Notes: generated by a model not told the origin, from the letters alone. A stretch of DNA of 64,000 nucleotides from Maribacter_C sp947494565 (GCF_047345415.1 NZ_JBLFEP010000002.1:186001-250000); one strand, 5' to 3'. Positions 26,851-35,980 are shown, numbered from the stretch's first letter. A program made the numbers and translations.

Positions 26851-28296
26851 ATGGCGTATACTGAAGAAGAATTAAAGAAGGAGCTCGAGACCAAGGAATA
26901 TGAATATGGGTTCTATACGGATATTGAGTCGGATACCTTTCCGAAAGGTTTGAACGAAGAGATCGTCCGTGCGATTTCCAAAAAGAAGAATGAGCCCGAA
27001 TGGATGACTGAATGGCGTTTGGAAGCCTTCCGTATTTGGGAAGGTATGGAAGAACCTGAATGGGCCAATGTGCGTTACGAGAAACCCGATTTTCAAGCAA
27101 TAAGCTACTATTCCGCTCCTAAGGCCGCCGATCCGAACAAATCTATAGATGATGTGGATCCAGAGTTATTGGCCATGTACAAAAAATTGGGTATTTCCGT
27201 CGATGAACAAAAGCGATTGCAAAATGTGGCAGTCGATATCGTAGTAGATTCCGTTTCCGTGGCAACGACCTTCAAAAAGACCTTGGCGGAAAAGGGAATC
27301 ATCTTTATGCCTATTTCTGAAGCAATTCAAGAGCATCCCGAGTTGGTGAAAAAATACATGGGTACGGTAGTTCCTAAAACCGATAACTTTTATGCGGCCT
27401 TGAATTCGGCCGTGTTTACTGATGGCTCATTTTGTTACATACCCAAAGGAGTTAGATGTCCCATGGAACTCTCCACATATTTTAGGATCAATGAAGGGGG
27501 CACAGGTCAGTTTGAGCGAACTTTGGTCATCGCTGACGACAGCAGTTATGTCAGTTACCTAGAGGGTTGTACAGCACCTTCACGAGATGAGAACCAATTG
27601 CATGCCGCTGTGGTAGAGCTGATCGCCCTAGACGACGCGGAAATAAAATACTCAACGGTACAAAACTGGTATCCCGGGGATAGTGAAGGAAAAGGGGGTG
27701 TATACAACTTCGTAACAAAAAGGGGGTTGTGCGAGAAGAATTCAAAAATCTCATGGACTCAAGTGGAAACTGGTTCCGCTGTTACATGGAAATACCCTAG
27801 TTGCGTGCTAAAGGGGGACAATTCGGTCGGTGAGTTTTACAGCATTGCCGTAACGAACAATTTCCAACAGGCGGATACGGGTACCAAAATGGTGCATTTG
27901 GGCAAAAACACAAAGAGTACCATTATCTCTAAAGGAATCTCGGCAGGAAAATCCCAGAATAGTTACCGCGGATTGGTACAGGTCAATAGCCGTGCCGAAA
28001 ATGCACGTAATTTTTCACAATGCGATTCCTTGCTGATGGGTAATGAATGTGGCGCTCATACCTTTCCGTATATCGAAGCAAAAAACAAAACCGCTCAAAT
28101 AGAGCATGAGGCGACCACAAGTAAAATTGGTGAAGATCAGATTTTCTATTGCAATCAGCGCGGAATAGATACCGAAAAAGCCATTGCCTTGATCGTAAAC
28201 GGATTTAGTAAAGAAGTACTGAACAAACTCCCGATGGAGTTCGCCGTAGAGGCACAGAAACTTTTGGAAATTAGTTTGGAAGGATCCGTAGGATAA
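26851..28296 (+). CDS. sufB: Fe-S cluster assembly scaffold SufB
   Basis: 481 residues, the normal length. SufB forms the SufBC2D complex on which Fe-S clusters are built. Recognisable blocks: YCYIPKGV-like FCYIPKGVRCPMELSTYF, SYVSYLEGCTAPSRDENQ, and the C-terminal QADTGTKMVHLGKNTKS and CDSLLMGNECGAHTFPYIE. The next gene starts 7 bp downstream and is, unusually, an MBL-fold lipoprotein rather than sufC. Confidence 0.97.
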   Translation: MAYTEEELKKELETKEYEYGFYTDIESDTFPKGLNEEIVRAISKKKNEPEWMTEWRLEAFRIWEGMEEPEWANVRYEKPDFQAISYYSAPKAADPNKSIDDVDPELLAMYKKLGISVDEQKRLQNVAVDIVVDSVSVATTFKKTLAEKGIIFMPISEAIQEHPELVKKYMGTVVPKTDNFYAALNSAVFTDGSFCYIPKGVRCPMELSTYFRINEGGTGQFERTLVIADDSSYVSYLEGCTAPSRDENQLHAAVVELIALDDAEIKYSTVQNWYPGDSEGKGGVYNFVTKRGLCEKNSKISWTQVETGSAVTWKYPSCVLKGDNSVGEFYSIAVTNNFQQADTGTKMVHLGKNTKSTIISKGISAGKSQNSYRGLVQVNSRAENARNFSQCDSLLMGNECGAHTFPYIEAKNKTAQIEHEATTSKIGEDQIFYCNQRGIDTEKAIALIVNGFSKEVLNKLPMEFAVEAQKLLEISLEGSVG

Positions 28297-28303
28297 ACGA
28301 AAT

Positions 28304-29176
28304 ATGAAAAAACTAGTATACCTTTTCTTGATAATTACCATTGTCGCCTGCAAGGAAACCAAAAAAGAAAATACCGAGTCCCCAGAACAAGTGGCGGTAG
28401 AAAAAACCGATGTGAAGCTCTACACCTTTGACGGGGGCACGGTGATGGTAAATAACCTAGAGTTATTTTCCCAAGACACCACCTATCAAGGGCAGACCAA
28501 AGAGTTCTCCGACGCCTTTTATGTGGTGAGCCATCCTGATGGAAATTTAATGTGGGATGCAGGGCTACCAGAAGGCTTGGTAGGTTTGCCAGAACCTTTT
28601 ACCGACCCTAGCGGGGCATTTACCGTTTCTCGAAAAGACTCCTTGGTCAACCAATTGAAATCGATTGGGATGACTCCTGAAGATTTTAAATACATCGCCC
28701 TTTCCCATACACATTTTGACCATAGCGGGCACGCCAACACCTTAAAAAATGCAACTTGGCTAGTGCAGGAAGCGGAACATGATTTCATTACAAGCGAAGA
28801 ATCACAACAAAACAATGCCGATAATTATAACGCCATAAAAGAACTGACTTCAGTGAAAAAGTTAAGCGGTGACTTTGATGTTTTTGGTGATGGAACGGTG
28901 GTCATCAAATCAATGCCAGGACACACGCCAGGACATCAGGTACTTTACCTTGACCTACCACAGACTGGACCAACATTGTTATCAGGAGATCTATATCATC
29001 TCTATGAAAATAGGGAGCACAAACGCATACCCATTTTCAACTTTGATGTGGACCAAACGTTAAAAAGTATGGAGGCATTTGAAGCATTTGCCGCAGAAAA
29101 AGAAGCAAAAGTGTATTTACAACACCAAAAAGAAGATTTTAATAAGATGCCTAAGGCACCTGAATATTTAAATTAA
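28304..29176 (+). CDS. MBL-fold metallo-hydrolase lipoprotein (N-acyl-homoserine-lactonase-like)
   Basis: 290 residues with signal MKKLVYLFLIITIVACKE. The metallo-beta-lactamase fold has the full set of metal ligands: HTHFDH, the distal histidine in MPGHTPGH, the bridging aspartate in SGDLYH and a last histidine in QHQKED. This layout, with its length, resembles AHL-lactonase-like enzymes, but substrates vary in this family. It lies 7 bp after sufB and 6 bp before sufC, so it is inside the operon, although its export signal gives it no obvious link to cytoplasmic Fe-S assembly. Confidence 0.88.
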   Translation: MKKLVYLFLIITIVACKETKKENTESPEQVAVEKTDVKLYTFDGGTVMVNNLELFSQDTTYQGQTKEFSDAFYVVSHPDGNLMWDAGLPEGLVGLPEPFTDPSGAFTVSRKDSLVNQLKSIGMTPEDFKYIALSHTHFDHSGHANTLKNATWLVQEAEHDFITSEESQQNNADNYNAIKELTSVKKLSGDFDVFGDGTVVIKSMPGHTPGHQVLYLDLPQTGPTLLSGDLYHLYENREHKRIPIFNFDVDQTLKSMEAFEAFAAEKEAKVYLQHQKEDFNKMPKAPEYLN

Positions 29177-29182
29177 GACACC

Positions 29183-29935
29183 ATGTTGAAAATTACGGAC
29201 TTGCACGCGAGTGTAGAGGATAAAGAGATTTTAAGAGGAATTAACCTCGAAGTAAACGCCGGGGAAGTACATGCGATTATGGGCCCGAACGGTTCGGGCA
29301 AGAGCACCTTGGCCTCTGTAATAGCAGGTAAGGAAGAATTCGAGGTCACCCAGGGCACAGTAGCACTTGATGGTGAGGATTTAGAAGATGCTGCTCCCGA
29401 GGAACGGGCACACAAAGGTGTATTTCTTTCATTTCAGTACCCCGTGGAGATACCAGGTGTTTCCGTGACGAATTTCATGAAAACAGCCATCAATGAATCT
29501 CGAAAGGCAAGAGGGTTGGAAGACATGCCTGCCAATAAAATGCTGAAATTGATCCGTGAGAAATCCGAATTGTTGGAAATCGACCGCAAATTTTTATCCA
29601 GATCCTTGAACGAAGGATTTTCAGGAGGTGAAAAAAAGCGAAACGAGATTTTTCAAATGGCGATGTTGGAACCCAAGTTGGCTATTTTGGATGAAACAGA
29701 TTCCGGTTTGGATATCGATGCGTTGCGTATTGTAGCCAATGGTGTGAACAAATTGAAGAGCAGTGACAATGCGGTCATCGTCATTACGCATTATCAGCGG
29801 TTATTGGAATACATCGTGCCAGATTATGTACACGTTTTGCACAATGGAAAAATCGTTAAATCAGGAGGTAAAGAACTGGCCCTTGAACTAGAAGAGAAAG
29901 GCTACGATTGGATCAAGCAAGAAGCAACAGTTTAA
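29183..29935 (+). CDS. sufC: Fe-S cluster assembly ATPase SufC
   Basis: 250 residues, an ABC-type ATPase: Walker A GPNGSGKST, Q-loop in LSFQYPVEIPG, signature FSGGEKKRNEI, Walker B LAILDETDSGLDID and H-loop histidine in VITHYQRLL. These follow SufC closely, including the DETDSGLD end of Walker B. It powers conformational change of SufBC2D. It is followed by a perfect hairpin before sufD. Confidence 0.97.
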   Translation: MLKITDLHASVEDKEILRGINLEVNAGEVHAIMGPNGSGKSTLASVIAGKEEFEVTQGTVALDGEDLEDAAPEERAHKGVFLSFQYPVEIPGVSVTNFMKTAINESRKARGLEDMPANKMLKLIREKSELLEIDRKFLSRSLNEGFSGGEKKRNEIFQMAMLEPKLAILDETDSGLDIDALRIVANGVNKLKSSDNAVIVITHYQRLLEYIVPDYVHVLHNGKIVKSGGKELALELEEKGYDWIKQEATV

Positions 29936-29950
29936 AAGTATGAAGTTGAA

Positions 29951-29980
29951 AAGTAAATAGGTCGTAAGAACTATTTACTT
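29951..29980. promoter_or_regulatory. Inverted repeat between sufC and sufD
   Basis: AAGTAAATAG (29951-29960), 10-nt loop, CTATTTACTT (29971-29980): a perfect 10-bp stem in the 73-bp sufC-sufD gap. Low G+C and no T-run follow, so it is not a classical terminator. It might tune sufD levels by RNA processing or be an operator. Confidence 0.4.
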
Positions 29981-30008
29981 AATATTCATTACGAAATACC
30001 ACTAAGAC

Positions 30009-31325
30009 ATGGACTTAAAAGAAAAATTGATTTCATCCTTTATGATGTTCGAAAACAATATCGACATCGAGCATCCCGTACATGATGTACGTACGGAGGC
30101 GATGAAGAATTTTGAACAGAAAGGTTTTCCTTCACGTAAAGATGAGGCGTGGAAATATACTTCCTTGAACAAAATACAAAAAGTCGATTTCAGTATTTTT
30201 CCAAAAGAAGTCAATGCGATAGAGTACAAAGACGTCAAGAAGTATTTCATTAATGAAATAGATACCTATAAAATCGTTTTTGTAGATGGTATTTATAGTT
30301 CTTTCCTTTCCGAGACGACCCATGATGGCGTAGATATTTGCTTGATGAGTTCGGCTTTGACGAAAGACATGTACAAACCGATTATCGATGTGTATTTCAA
30401 TAAGGTCGCTTCAAAAGACGAGTCATTGACCTCTTTGAATACGGCATTCAGTAGAGAGGGCGCCTATATCTATATTCCCAAGAATAAGATGCCTAAAAAG
30501 CCAGTGGAAATCATTCACTTTGCCACGGGTAATGAGTCTACCCTAATGTTGCAGCCGAGAAACCTGATCATTGTAGAGGAAAATGCGGAGTTACAGGTTA
30601 TTGAAAGGCACCAAAGCTTGACTTCCAATGAGGTATTGACCAATTGCGTTACTGAGATTTTCGCAGCTAAGAATGCTATCATCGATTATTACAAGGTTCA
30701 GAACGACACTGAAAACTCCTCGTTGATCGATAATACCTATATCGACCAAAAAGATAAAAGCGTGGTCAAAGTCCATACTTTTTCGTTTGGCGGGAAAATG
30801 ACCCGTAACAACCTTAACTTCTATCAAAACGGAGAGTACATCGATTCCACCATGAAGGGCGTGACCATTTTAGGGGAAAAACAACATGTCGATCATCATA
30901 CGCTCGTACATCATATCGAACCCAATTGTGAGAGTCATCAAGACTACAAGGGAATTTATGGAGAGCGTTCAACAGGTGTTTTTAATGGAAAGATCATTGT
31001 CGACAAAATTGCCCAGAAGACCAATGCATTTCAGCAGAACAACAATATCTTGATTAGTGATCAAGCGACTATCAATACAAAACCGCAGCTTGAGATTTTT
31101 GCCGATGATGTCAAGTGCTCACATGGTTGTACGATAGGTCAGTTAGATGAAGATGCCCTCTTCTATTTACAATCACGAGGAATTCCTAAAAAAGAGGCGC
31201 GAGCCCTTTTGATGTATGCTTTTGCCAACAATGTATTGGAAAGTGTGCGCATACCGGAACTCAAAACCCGGATCAATAAGCTTATCGCCAAAAAACTCGG
31301 AGTAAACTTAGGGTTTGACCTCTAA
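30009..31325 (+). CDS. sufD: Fe-S cluster assembly protein SufD
   Basis: 438 residues. SufD is a SufB paralogue that forms the SufBC2D complex and helps iron delivery. Blocks seen: RKDEAWKYTSLNKI at the N-terminus, KTNAFQQNNNILIS, and CSHGCTIGQLDEDALFYLQSRGI near the C-terminus, all typical. The following beta-barrel gene overlaps its end by 11 bp, so the operon continues. Confidence 0.96.
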   Translation: MDLKEKLISSFMMFENNIDIEHPVHDVRTEAMKNFEQKGFPSRKDEAWKYTSLNKIQKVDFSIFPKEVNAIEYKDVKKYFINEIDTYKIVFVDGIYSSFLSETTHDGVDICLMSSALTKDMYKPIIDVYFNKVASKDESLTSLNTAFSREGAYIYIPKNKMPKKPVEIIHFATGNESTLMLQPRNLIIVEENAELQVIERHQSLTSNEVLTNCVTEIFAAKNAIIDYYKVQNDTENSSLIDNTYIDQKDKSVVKVHTFSFGGKMTRNNLNFYQNGEYIDSTMKGVTILGEKQHVDHHTLVHHIEPNCESHQDYKGIYGERSTGVFNGKIIVDKIAQKTNAFQQNNNILISDQATINTKPQLEIFADDVKCSHGCTIGQLDEDALFYLQSRGIPKKEARALLMYAFANNVLESVRIPELKTRINKLIAKKLGVNLGFDL

Positions 31326-31998
31326 GACGTTACAGAAAAAAAAGAAGGGGCGGCGGATAGTATTGCTCTTTTCGAGCTGCCTGTTCTTTAGTGCAATAGT
31401 GATGGCTCAAGAGACCCGATTTGGACTACAGGCCGGACTCAATTATTCATCGATTGTAGGGGATTTGACCGAAGGAATAAAATTCCGTTTTTCCGGACAT
31501 GGGGGTATCGTCATGGAATCGGAGTTCAGTCGTAAATTTACCTTGCAAGCGGCAGTGCTGTATTCTTCACAGGGCTTTCAGTTTAGTTCCGATTTGCAAG
31601 TCCTGCAAAGCGGTCCTTCAGACCCCTTTGACGAAAATGACTTTAGAACCAATGTGCAGTTAAACTATCTTACTGTTCCGGTGCTGGGAAAGTTCGCCTT
31701 GAACGACCGCCTCGATGTAGCATTTGGTCCACAGTTCGGTTTTTTGTTGAACCAGGTGTCCAAAATTAAGAACCTAGATCAACGCGATGATACCATACCC
31801 GAAAACCGTCTGGTAACAAACGGTAATTTTCAATTGGATTATGGTCTGGTTGCAGGCTTAGGCGTGAACATTACTGATGCCATTAGTGTAGAGCCGCGGT
31901 TTTATGTCGGTCTTCGAAATCGCTTGAACGGTCTGACCGGTAACCTACAGAATTACAATGTGGCCCTACAGGTATCAGCGAGGTATCTCTTTTTATGA
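31315..31998 (+). CDS. Outer-membrane beta-barrel protein (porin-like, PorT/OmpW-type fold)
   Basis: 227 residues. A signal peptide (RRIVLLFSSCLFFSAIVMA) precedes a barrel of alternating strands (FGLQAGLNYSSIVG, LNYLTVPVLGKFAL, GLVAGLGVNI) ending in an aromatic-rich strand (VSARYLFL). The start appears to be a TTG inside the end of sufD, or a TTG further inside the signal region. Small barrels of this type are frequent in Bacteroidota and mostly unnamed. It sits between sufD and sufS, probably as an added gene in the operon. Confidence 0.78.
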   Translation: MTSKTLQKKKKGRRIVLLFSSCLFFSAIVMAQETRFGLQAGLNYSSIVGDLTEGIKFRFSGHGGIVMESEFSRKFTLQAAVLYSSQGFQFSSDLQVLQSGPSDPFDENDFRTNVQLNYLTVPVLGKFALNDRLDVAFGPQFGFLLNQVSKIKNLDQRDDTIPENRLVTNGNFQLDYGLVAGLGVNITDAISVEPRFYVGLRNRLNGLTGNLQNYNVALQVSARYLFL

Positions 31999-32069
31999 AC
32001 TCCTTGTAAAACATAACGTGTTAGATCGATTATAGCTTTGATTTAAAGCTGATTTTAAAGCATAGTCGG

Positions 32070-32077
32070 TATCTTTG
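32070..32077 (+). promoter_or_regulatory. -7 element of a sufS promoter
   Basis: TATCTTTG matches TAnnTTTG exactly and lies 18 bp before the sufS ATG, giving a leader of about 12 nt. The matching -33 is weak (CTG 18 bp upstream). A second transcription start for sufS onward is therefore plausible. Confidence 0.5.
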
Positions 32078-32095
32078 TTGCTTAATTGATTCGCT

Positions 32096-33310
32096 ATGAT
32101 CGATGTACAGAAAATACGTGAAGATTTCCCCATACTGACACGAGAAGTCAATGGAAAACCCCTGGTATATCTTGACAATGCCGCGACCTCACAAACACCG
32201 CAACAGGTCATTGATGTTATTGTGGACTATTATCAGCACTACAATGCGAACATTCACAGAGGCGTGCATGCGTTATCGCAAGAAGCAACGGATAAGTACG
32301 AACAGGCAAGAGTTACCATTCAAAAACACTTTAATGCAGCGAAGGCCCACGAAATCATATTTACATCGGGTACTACACATAGCATCAATATGGTCGCCAA
32401 TGGGTTTTCATCCCTGTTGGATAGAGGAGATGAGGTTTTGGTCTCGGCCATGGAACACCACTCCAATATCGTTCCCTGGCAGATGTTGTGCGAGCGAACC
32501 GGGGCAAGCTTAAAAGTAATTCCCATGAATCAAAAAGGCGAACTAGTGATGGACGCCTATGAAGAACTGCTCAACGAGCATACGAAACTGGTTTTCTGCA
32601 ACCATATTTCCAATGCCTTGGGTACGATCAATCCCATAGAAGCGATTATCGAAAAAGCACATCAGGTCGGCGCTGCTGTACTCATTGACGGGGCGCAGGC
32701 AGCACCACATCTAGTTGCCGATGTACAGGCTCTTGATGTCGATTTTTATACCATATCGGCACATAAGGTGTGTGGTCCTACGGGTCAAGGGATGCTCTAT
32801 GGCAAGGAGGAGTGGCTCAATAAACTACCGCCCTATCAAGGGGGAGGCGAAATGATTGCGGAGGTGACCTTTGAAAAAACCACCTATGCCGATCTGCCAC
32901 ACAAATTTGAGGCCGGCACACCCAATATTTGCGGAGGTATTGCCTTTGGAGCAGCGATTGATTATATGAATTCCATCGGTTTTGAGGCCATTGCCACCTA
33001 TGAACAAGAATTGTTAGACTACGCGACGGAGCAACTGTTGGCTATCGAAGGATTGAAGATTTACGGTACGGCGAAACATAAGACCTCGGTATTATCGTTC
33101 AATATTGAAGGCATACATCCCTATGATATCGGTTCTATATTGGATAAGTTGGGTATTGCCGTGAGAACAGGCCACCATTGCGCGCAACCCATCATGGATT
33201 TCTATCAAATTCCCGGTACCGTTCGCGCCAGCTTTTGTTTCTATAATACCAAGGAAGAAGTCGATGTATTGGTCGCGGGTGTTATACGTGCAAAGAATAT
33301 GCTACGTTGA
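32096..33310 (+). CDS. sufS: Cysteine desulfurase SufS
   Basis: 404 residues. A pyridoxal-phosphate enzyme that removes sulfur from L-cysteine and passes it to SufE and SufBCD. Visible: YLDNAATSQ near the N-terminus, FTSGTTHSIN, PLP lysine in TISAHKVCGPTGQG and the active-site cysteine in RTGHHCAQP. Length and motifs fit class II SufS. It is separated from sufD by the beta-barrel gene and has its own likely promoter. Confidence 0.96.
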   Translation: MIDVQKIREDFPILTREVNGKPLVYLDNAATSQTPQQVIDVIVDYYQHYNANIHRGVHALSQEATDKYEQARVTIQKHFNAAKAHEIIFTSGTTHSINMVANGFSSLLDRGDEVLVSAMEHHSNIVPWQMLCERTGASLKVIPMNQKGELVMDAYEELLNEHTKLVFCNHISNALGTINPIEAIIEKAHQVGAAVLIDGAQAAPHLVADVQALDVDFYTISAHKVCGPTGQGMLYGKEEWLNKLPPYQGGGEMIAEVTFEKTTYADLPHKFEAGTPNICGGIAFGAAIDYMNSIGFEAIATYEQELLDYATEQLLAIEGLKIYGTAKHKTSVLSFNIEGIHPYDIGSILDKLGIAVRTGHHCAQPIMDFYQIPGTVRASFCFYNTKEEVDVLVAGVIRAKNMLR

Positions 33311-33337
33311 CCAAGGTGTTATCCTTCTCTTAAACAA

Positions 33338-33368
33338 TTGAAAACCACCGTAACTTGTCGTATTTTTG
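33338..33368 (+). promoter_or_regulatory. Promoter of sufE
   Basis: TTG (33338-33340), a 20-bp spacer, TATTTTTG (33361-33368): a full match to the flavobacterial -33/-7 pattern. It predicts a leader of about 45 nt before the sufE ATG at 33421. Confidence 0.6.
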
Positions 33369-33420
33369 TTCGGTCTTTATCTTCGTAGAAGTGAGACCAA
33401 ATAAATAGGACGTACAGCAT

Positions 33421-33843
33421 ATGCAGATACAAAACATACAGGAAGAAATTGTTGATGAGTTTTCAATGTTCGACGATTGGATGCAACGGTATGAATATAT
33501 GATTGAATTGGGGAAATCACTTCCCCTTATCGATGCGCAATACAAAACGGACGACAACATCATCAAAGGCTGTCAGAGCAAGGTATGGGTCCATGCTGAG
33601 CTAGAGACGGACAAACTCGTTTTTACCGCTGATAGTGATGCCATTATTACCAAAGGAATCATTGCGATATTGATACGCGTGTTCAGTAATCAGAAGCCTG
33701 CAGACATTATTGAAGCGAATACTGATTTTATAGATGAAATCGGATTAAAAGAACATTTGTCCCCAACCCGGGCCAATGGTCTGGTCAGTATGATCAAACA
33801 ACTGAAGTTGTATGCTGTGGCCTATCAAACACAGTTAAATTAA
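33421..33843 (+). CDS. sufE: Sulfur acceptor SufE
   Basis: 140 residues. SufE takes persulfide sulfur from SufS. The active cysteine sits in IIKGCQSKVWV, and the N-terminus (EFSMFDDWMQRYEYMIELG) fits the family. It is followed 7 bp later by the DUF59 gene. Confidence 0.94.
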   Translation: MQIQNIQEEIVDEFSMFDDWMQRYEYMIELGKSLPLIDAQYKTDDNIIKGCQSKVWVHAELETDKLVFTADSDAIITKGIIAILIRVFSNQKPADIIEANTDFIDEIGLKEHLSPTRANGLVSMIKQLKLYAVAYQTQLN

Positions 33844-33850
33844 GAACGAT

Positions 33851-34180
33851 ATGAGTGAAGAAACTACAATAGATACCCAAGAACTCGGTGAAAAGATAGT
33901 AAACGTTCTAAAGACGATTTATGACCCGGAAATACCGGTTGACATTTATGAGCTGGGTTTAATATATGATGTATTGGTCAATGAAGCCAACGACGTTAAG
34001 ATATTAATGACCCTAACCTCTCCGAATTGTCCGGTGGCTGAAACCCTTCCGGTAGAAGTAGAAGAAAAAGTAAAGTCCTTAGATCTGGTCAAAGATGCCG
34101 AGGTCGAAATTACGTTCGACCCTCCTTGGACCCAAGATTTGATGAGCGAAGAGGCTAAATTGGAACTGGGTCTACTATAG
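33851..34180 (+). CDS. SUF-associated DUF59/MIP18-family protein (SufT-like)
   Basis: 109 residues. The DUF59 fold is seen as IYDPEIPVDIYELGLIYDV, MTLTSPNCPVAETLP and ITFDPPWTQDLM. Proteins of this family (SufT, PaaD, MIP18) help Fe-S cluster maturation or transfer. Its place directly after sufE supports that role. The name sufT is used for some homologues, but orthology is not proved here. Confidence 0.9.
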   Translation: MSEETTIDTQELGEKIVNVLKTIYDPEIPVDIYELGLIYDVLVNEANDVKILMTLTSPNCPVAETLPVEVEEKVKSLDLVKDAEVEITFDPPWTQDLMSEEAKLELGLL

Positions 34181-34289
34181 TCTAGTCTTACCGCGTCAAT
34201 CACCTGATACCCCACTGACGGCGATAGTTCCCAGAGGGGAAATTGACTATGACTGATTAGAAAAATGGGAAACACATAGCTGCGAAAAC

Positions 34290-34793
34290 ATGTCCGAAAT
34301 CATAAACAGAGTTGCCAAAAGCCCCTTGATCACCTTTAACCTTGAGGACTACTATCCCGAGGGAAAGAGAGTTGTAATCGACATCAAGGATTGGCTCTAT
34401 GAGGGATTGATTTTACGAGAGAAAGAATTCAGAAATCACGTCGCGGAACATGATTGGGCGCAATACCAAGATGCCTATGTTGCGTTGAGCTGTACGTCAG
34501 ACGCTATTATTCCCGGCTGGGCCTATATGCTGTTGAGTTCAAGATTGCAGCCCTTTGCCAAAAAGACGCTTGTGGGCGATTTGGAACAATTGGAGACGAT
34601 GCTCTTTCAAACCGTTATCGAAAACATCGATATGACCCCATTTACTGACAAACCCGTCATCATTAAAGGGTGTAGTAATAAACCCATTCCTGCCAATGCT
34701 TATATATGGATAACCGCTAAAGTTCAGACGGTTGCCAAAAGCATTATGTACGGAGAGGCATGCTCTTCAGTGCCGCTGTACAAAAGAAAATGA
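34290..34793 (+). CDS. DUF2480 family protein
   Basis: 167 residues. EIINRVAKSPLITFNLEDY at the N-terminus and the C-terminal PIPANAYIWITAKVQTVAKSIMYGE fit DUF2480, a Bacteroidota family of unknown function commonly found beside suf genes. It has no signal peptide. A conserved-looking cysteine lies in IKGCSNKPIP. A role in Fe-S metabolism is inferred from position only. Confidence 0.85.
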   Translation: MSEIINRVAKSPLITFNLEDYYPEGKRVVIDIKDWLYEGLILREKEFRNHVAEHDWAQYQDAYVALSCTSDAIIPGWAYMLLSSRLQPFAKKTLVGDLEQLETMLFQTVIENIDMTPFTDKPVIIKGCSNKPIPANAYIWITAKVQTVAKSIMYGEACSSVPLYKRK

Positions 34794-34826
34794 CCCATTT
34801 TTTCTAAAGGGTATATGCACAATTTG

Positions 34827-34834
34827 TATTTTTG
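34827..34834 (+). promoter_or_regulatory. -7 element of the DUF3078 gene
   Basis: TATTTTTG is a perfect TAnnTTTG element 36 bp before the ATG at 34870; the -33 position has no clear TTG. Confidence 0.45.
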
Positions 34835-34869
34835 TGCCACTTACAAAAACAAACACTAAACACATTATC

Positions 34870-35799
34870 ATGAAAAAAATCGTACTTACGATTGCGGCGA
34901 CCCTCGCATTCGTTACCACTTATGGTCAGACCATCGATGAATTAAAAGGAGCACAAGCTGCTAAAAAAGACTCTATCGCCGTAATACAGGCAAGAGTAGA
35001 TGCCCTACAGGGCCAAATAGATGCATTCCCGGGTTGGAAGAAAGGTATTTTCGGCACGTTAGGTGCAAATCTATCCGGTTCCAAAAATTGGTACCAACAA
35101 GGTACTCCGAACAACTCCGCCGGAAATATAGGGATAACACTCAATGGATTTGCCAACTTGGATAAGGACAAATTTTTCTGGAGGAATTCTGGAAATATCA
35201 ATGCACAATGGGTGAAAATCGATAACAAGGATATCGACACCGATGACGACAGCTTCAATAGTACTACCGACGTATTTAATATCACTTCGCTTTATGGATA
35301 CAAGCTAAGTGATAAGTTCGCCATTTCTGGCCTTGGGGAATACCGGACATCGATCATTAATAATTTCAATGACCCAGGTTATCTAGATTTAGGTATCGGA
35401 GCCACTTGGACGCCGATTACCGATATGGTCGTTGTAATTCACCCGTTGAACTACAACTTCGTTTTTGCAGAAGATGATGTGGCCTATGAATCGTCAACAG
35501 GTGCAAAAATCTTGGTCGATTATACCAGAAAGATTGGAGCAATCAACTTCAAGACGAACTTTTCTACCTTTCAGAGTTATAAAAGTGGAGACTTGAGCAA
35601 TTGGACATGGATTAACTCATTTGGCTATACCTTCTGGAAAGGAATCGGATTAGGTTTCGAATTTGGACTGAGAGGAAATAGGCAAGAGGCCTTTGCCAAT
35701 GCCCTAGCGCAACCTGGCGTTGATCCAGCGCTTACAATAGGAGAAGTCGACAGCCCAACACAGAGTTATTGGCTTTTTGGATTGAACTATTCGCTTTAA
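34870..35799 (+). CDS. DUF3078 outer-membrane-like protein
   Basis: 309 residues from MKKIVLTIAATLAFVTTYGQ, a signal peptide; an earlier in-frame start overlaps the previous gene and lacks sense. Residues about 25-50 form a short helix (SIAVIQARVDALQGQID), then strands with aromatic ends typical of DUF3078 beta-barrels, ending in YWLFGLNYSL. Such proteins occur downstream of suf and other housekeeping genes in Flavobacteriia; function unknown. A terminator hairpin follows at 35832. Confidence 0.85.
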   Translation: MKKIVLTIAATLAFVTTYGQTIDELKGAQAAKKDSIAVIQARVDALQGQIDAFPGWKKGIFGTLGANLSGSKNWYQQGTPNNSAGNIGITLNGFANLDKDKFFWRNSGNINAQWVKIDNKDIDTDDDSFNSTTDVFNITSLYGYKLSDKFAISGLGEYRTSIINNFNDPGYLDLGIGATWTPITDMVVVIHPLNYNFVFAEDDVAYESSTGAKILVDYTRKIGAINFKTNFSTFQSYKSGDLSNWTWINSFGYTFWKGIGLGFEFGLRGNRQEAFANALAQPGVDPALTIGEVDSPTQSYWLFGLNYSL

Positions 35800-35831
35800 T
35801 CGAACAAGCTTAGAAATGGAATACTATGAGA

Positions 35832-35853
35832 ACGTCCCGCGATTGCGGGACGT
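35832..35853. terminator. Terminator hairpin of copy A / DUF3078 gene
   Basis: ACGTCCCGC, GATT loop, GCGGGACGT: perfect 9-bp stem. It can serve the DUF3078 gene on the plus strand and the putative small RNA on the minus strand. Confidence 0.75.
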
Positions 35854-35980
35854 TTGTCTTAAGTAGGATTCGTAAATTTGGTTGTTAGTCAAAATTCGAA
35901 CTCTTGATTCAAGTTCGAGTAAAAATCCAAATACTAGATTTTCGGTTAAGACTACGGTTTCTTTGGGACAAACACTAAAT
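35832..35980 (-). ncRNA. Putative small RNA, copy A of a three-member family
   Basis: No gene of protein type fits here. Read on the minus strand, the locus holds a -7-like TGTATTTG (35983-35990), the shared box CTTAACCGAAAA (plus-strand 35939-35950), the shared CCTACTT box (plus-strand 35861-35867) and the terminator hairpin at 35832-35853. Copies B and C have the same order with different terminator stems. Predicted length about 145 nt. The start is uncertain because the upstream spacing differs from B and C by 12 bp. Expression is inference. Confidence 0.45.
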
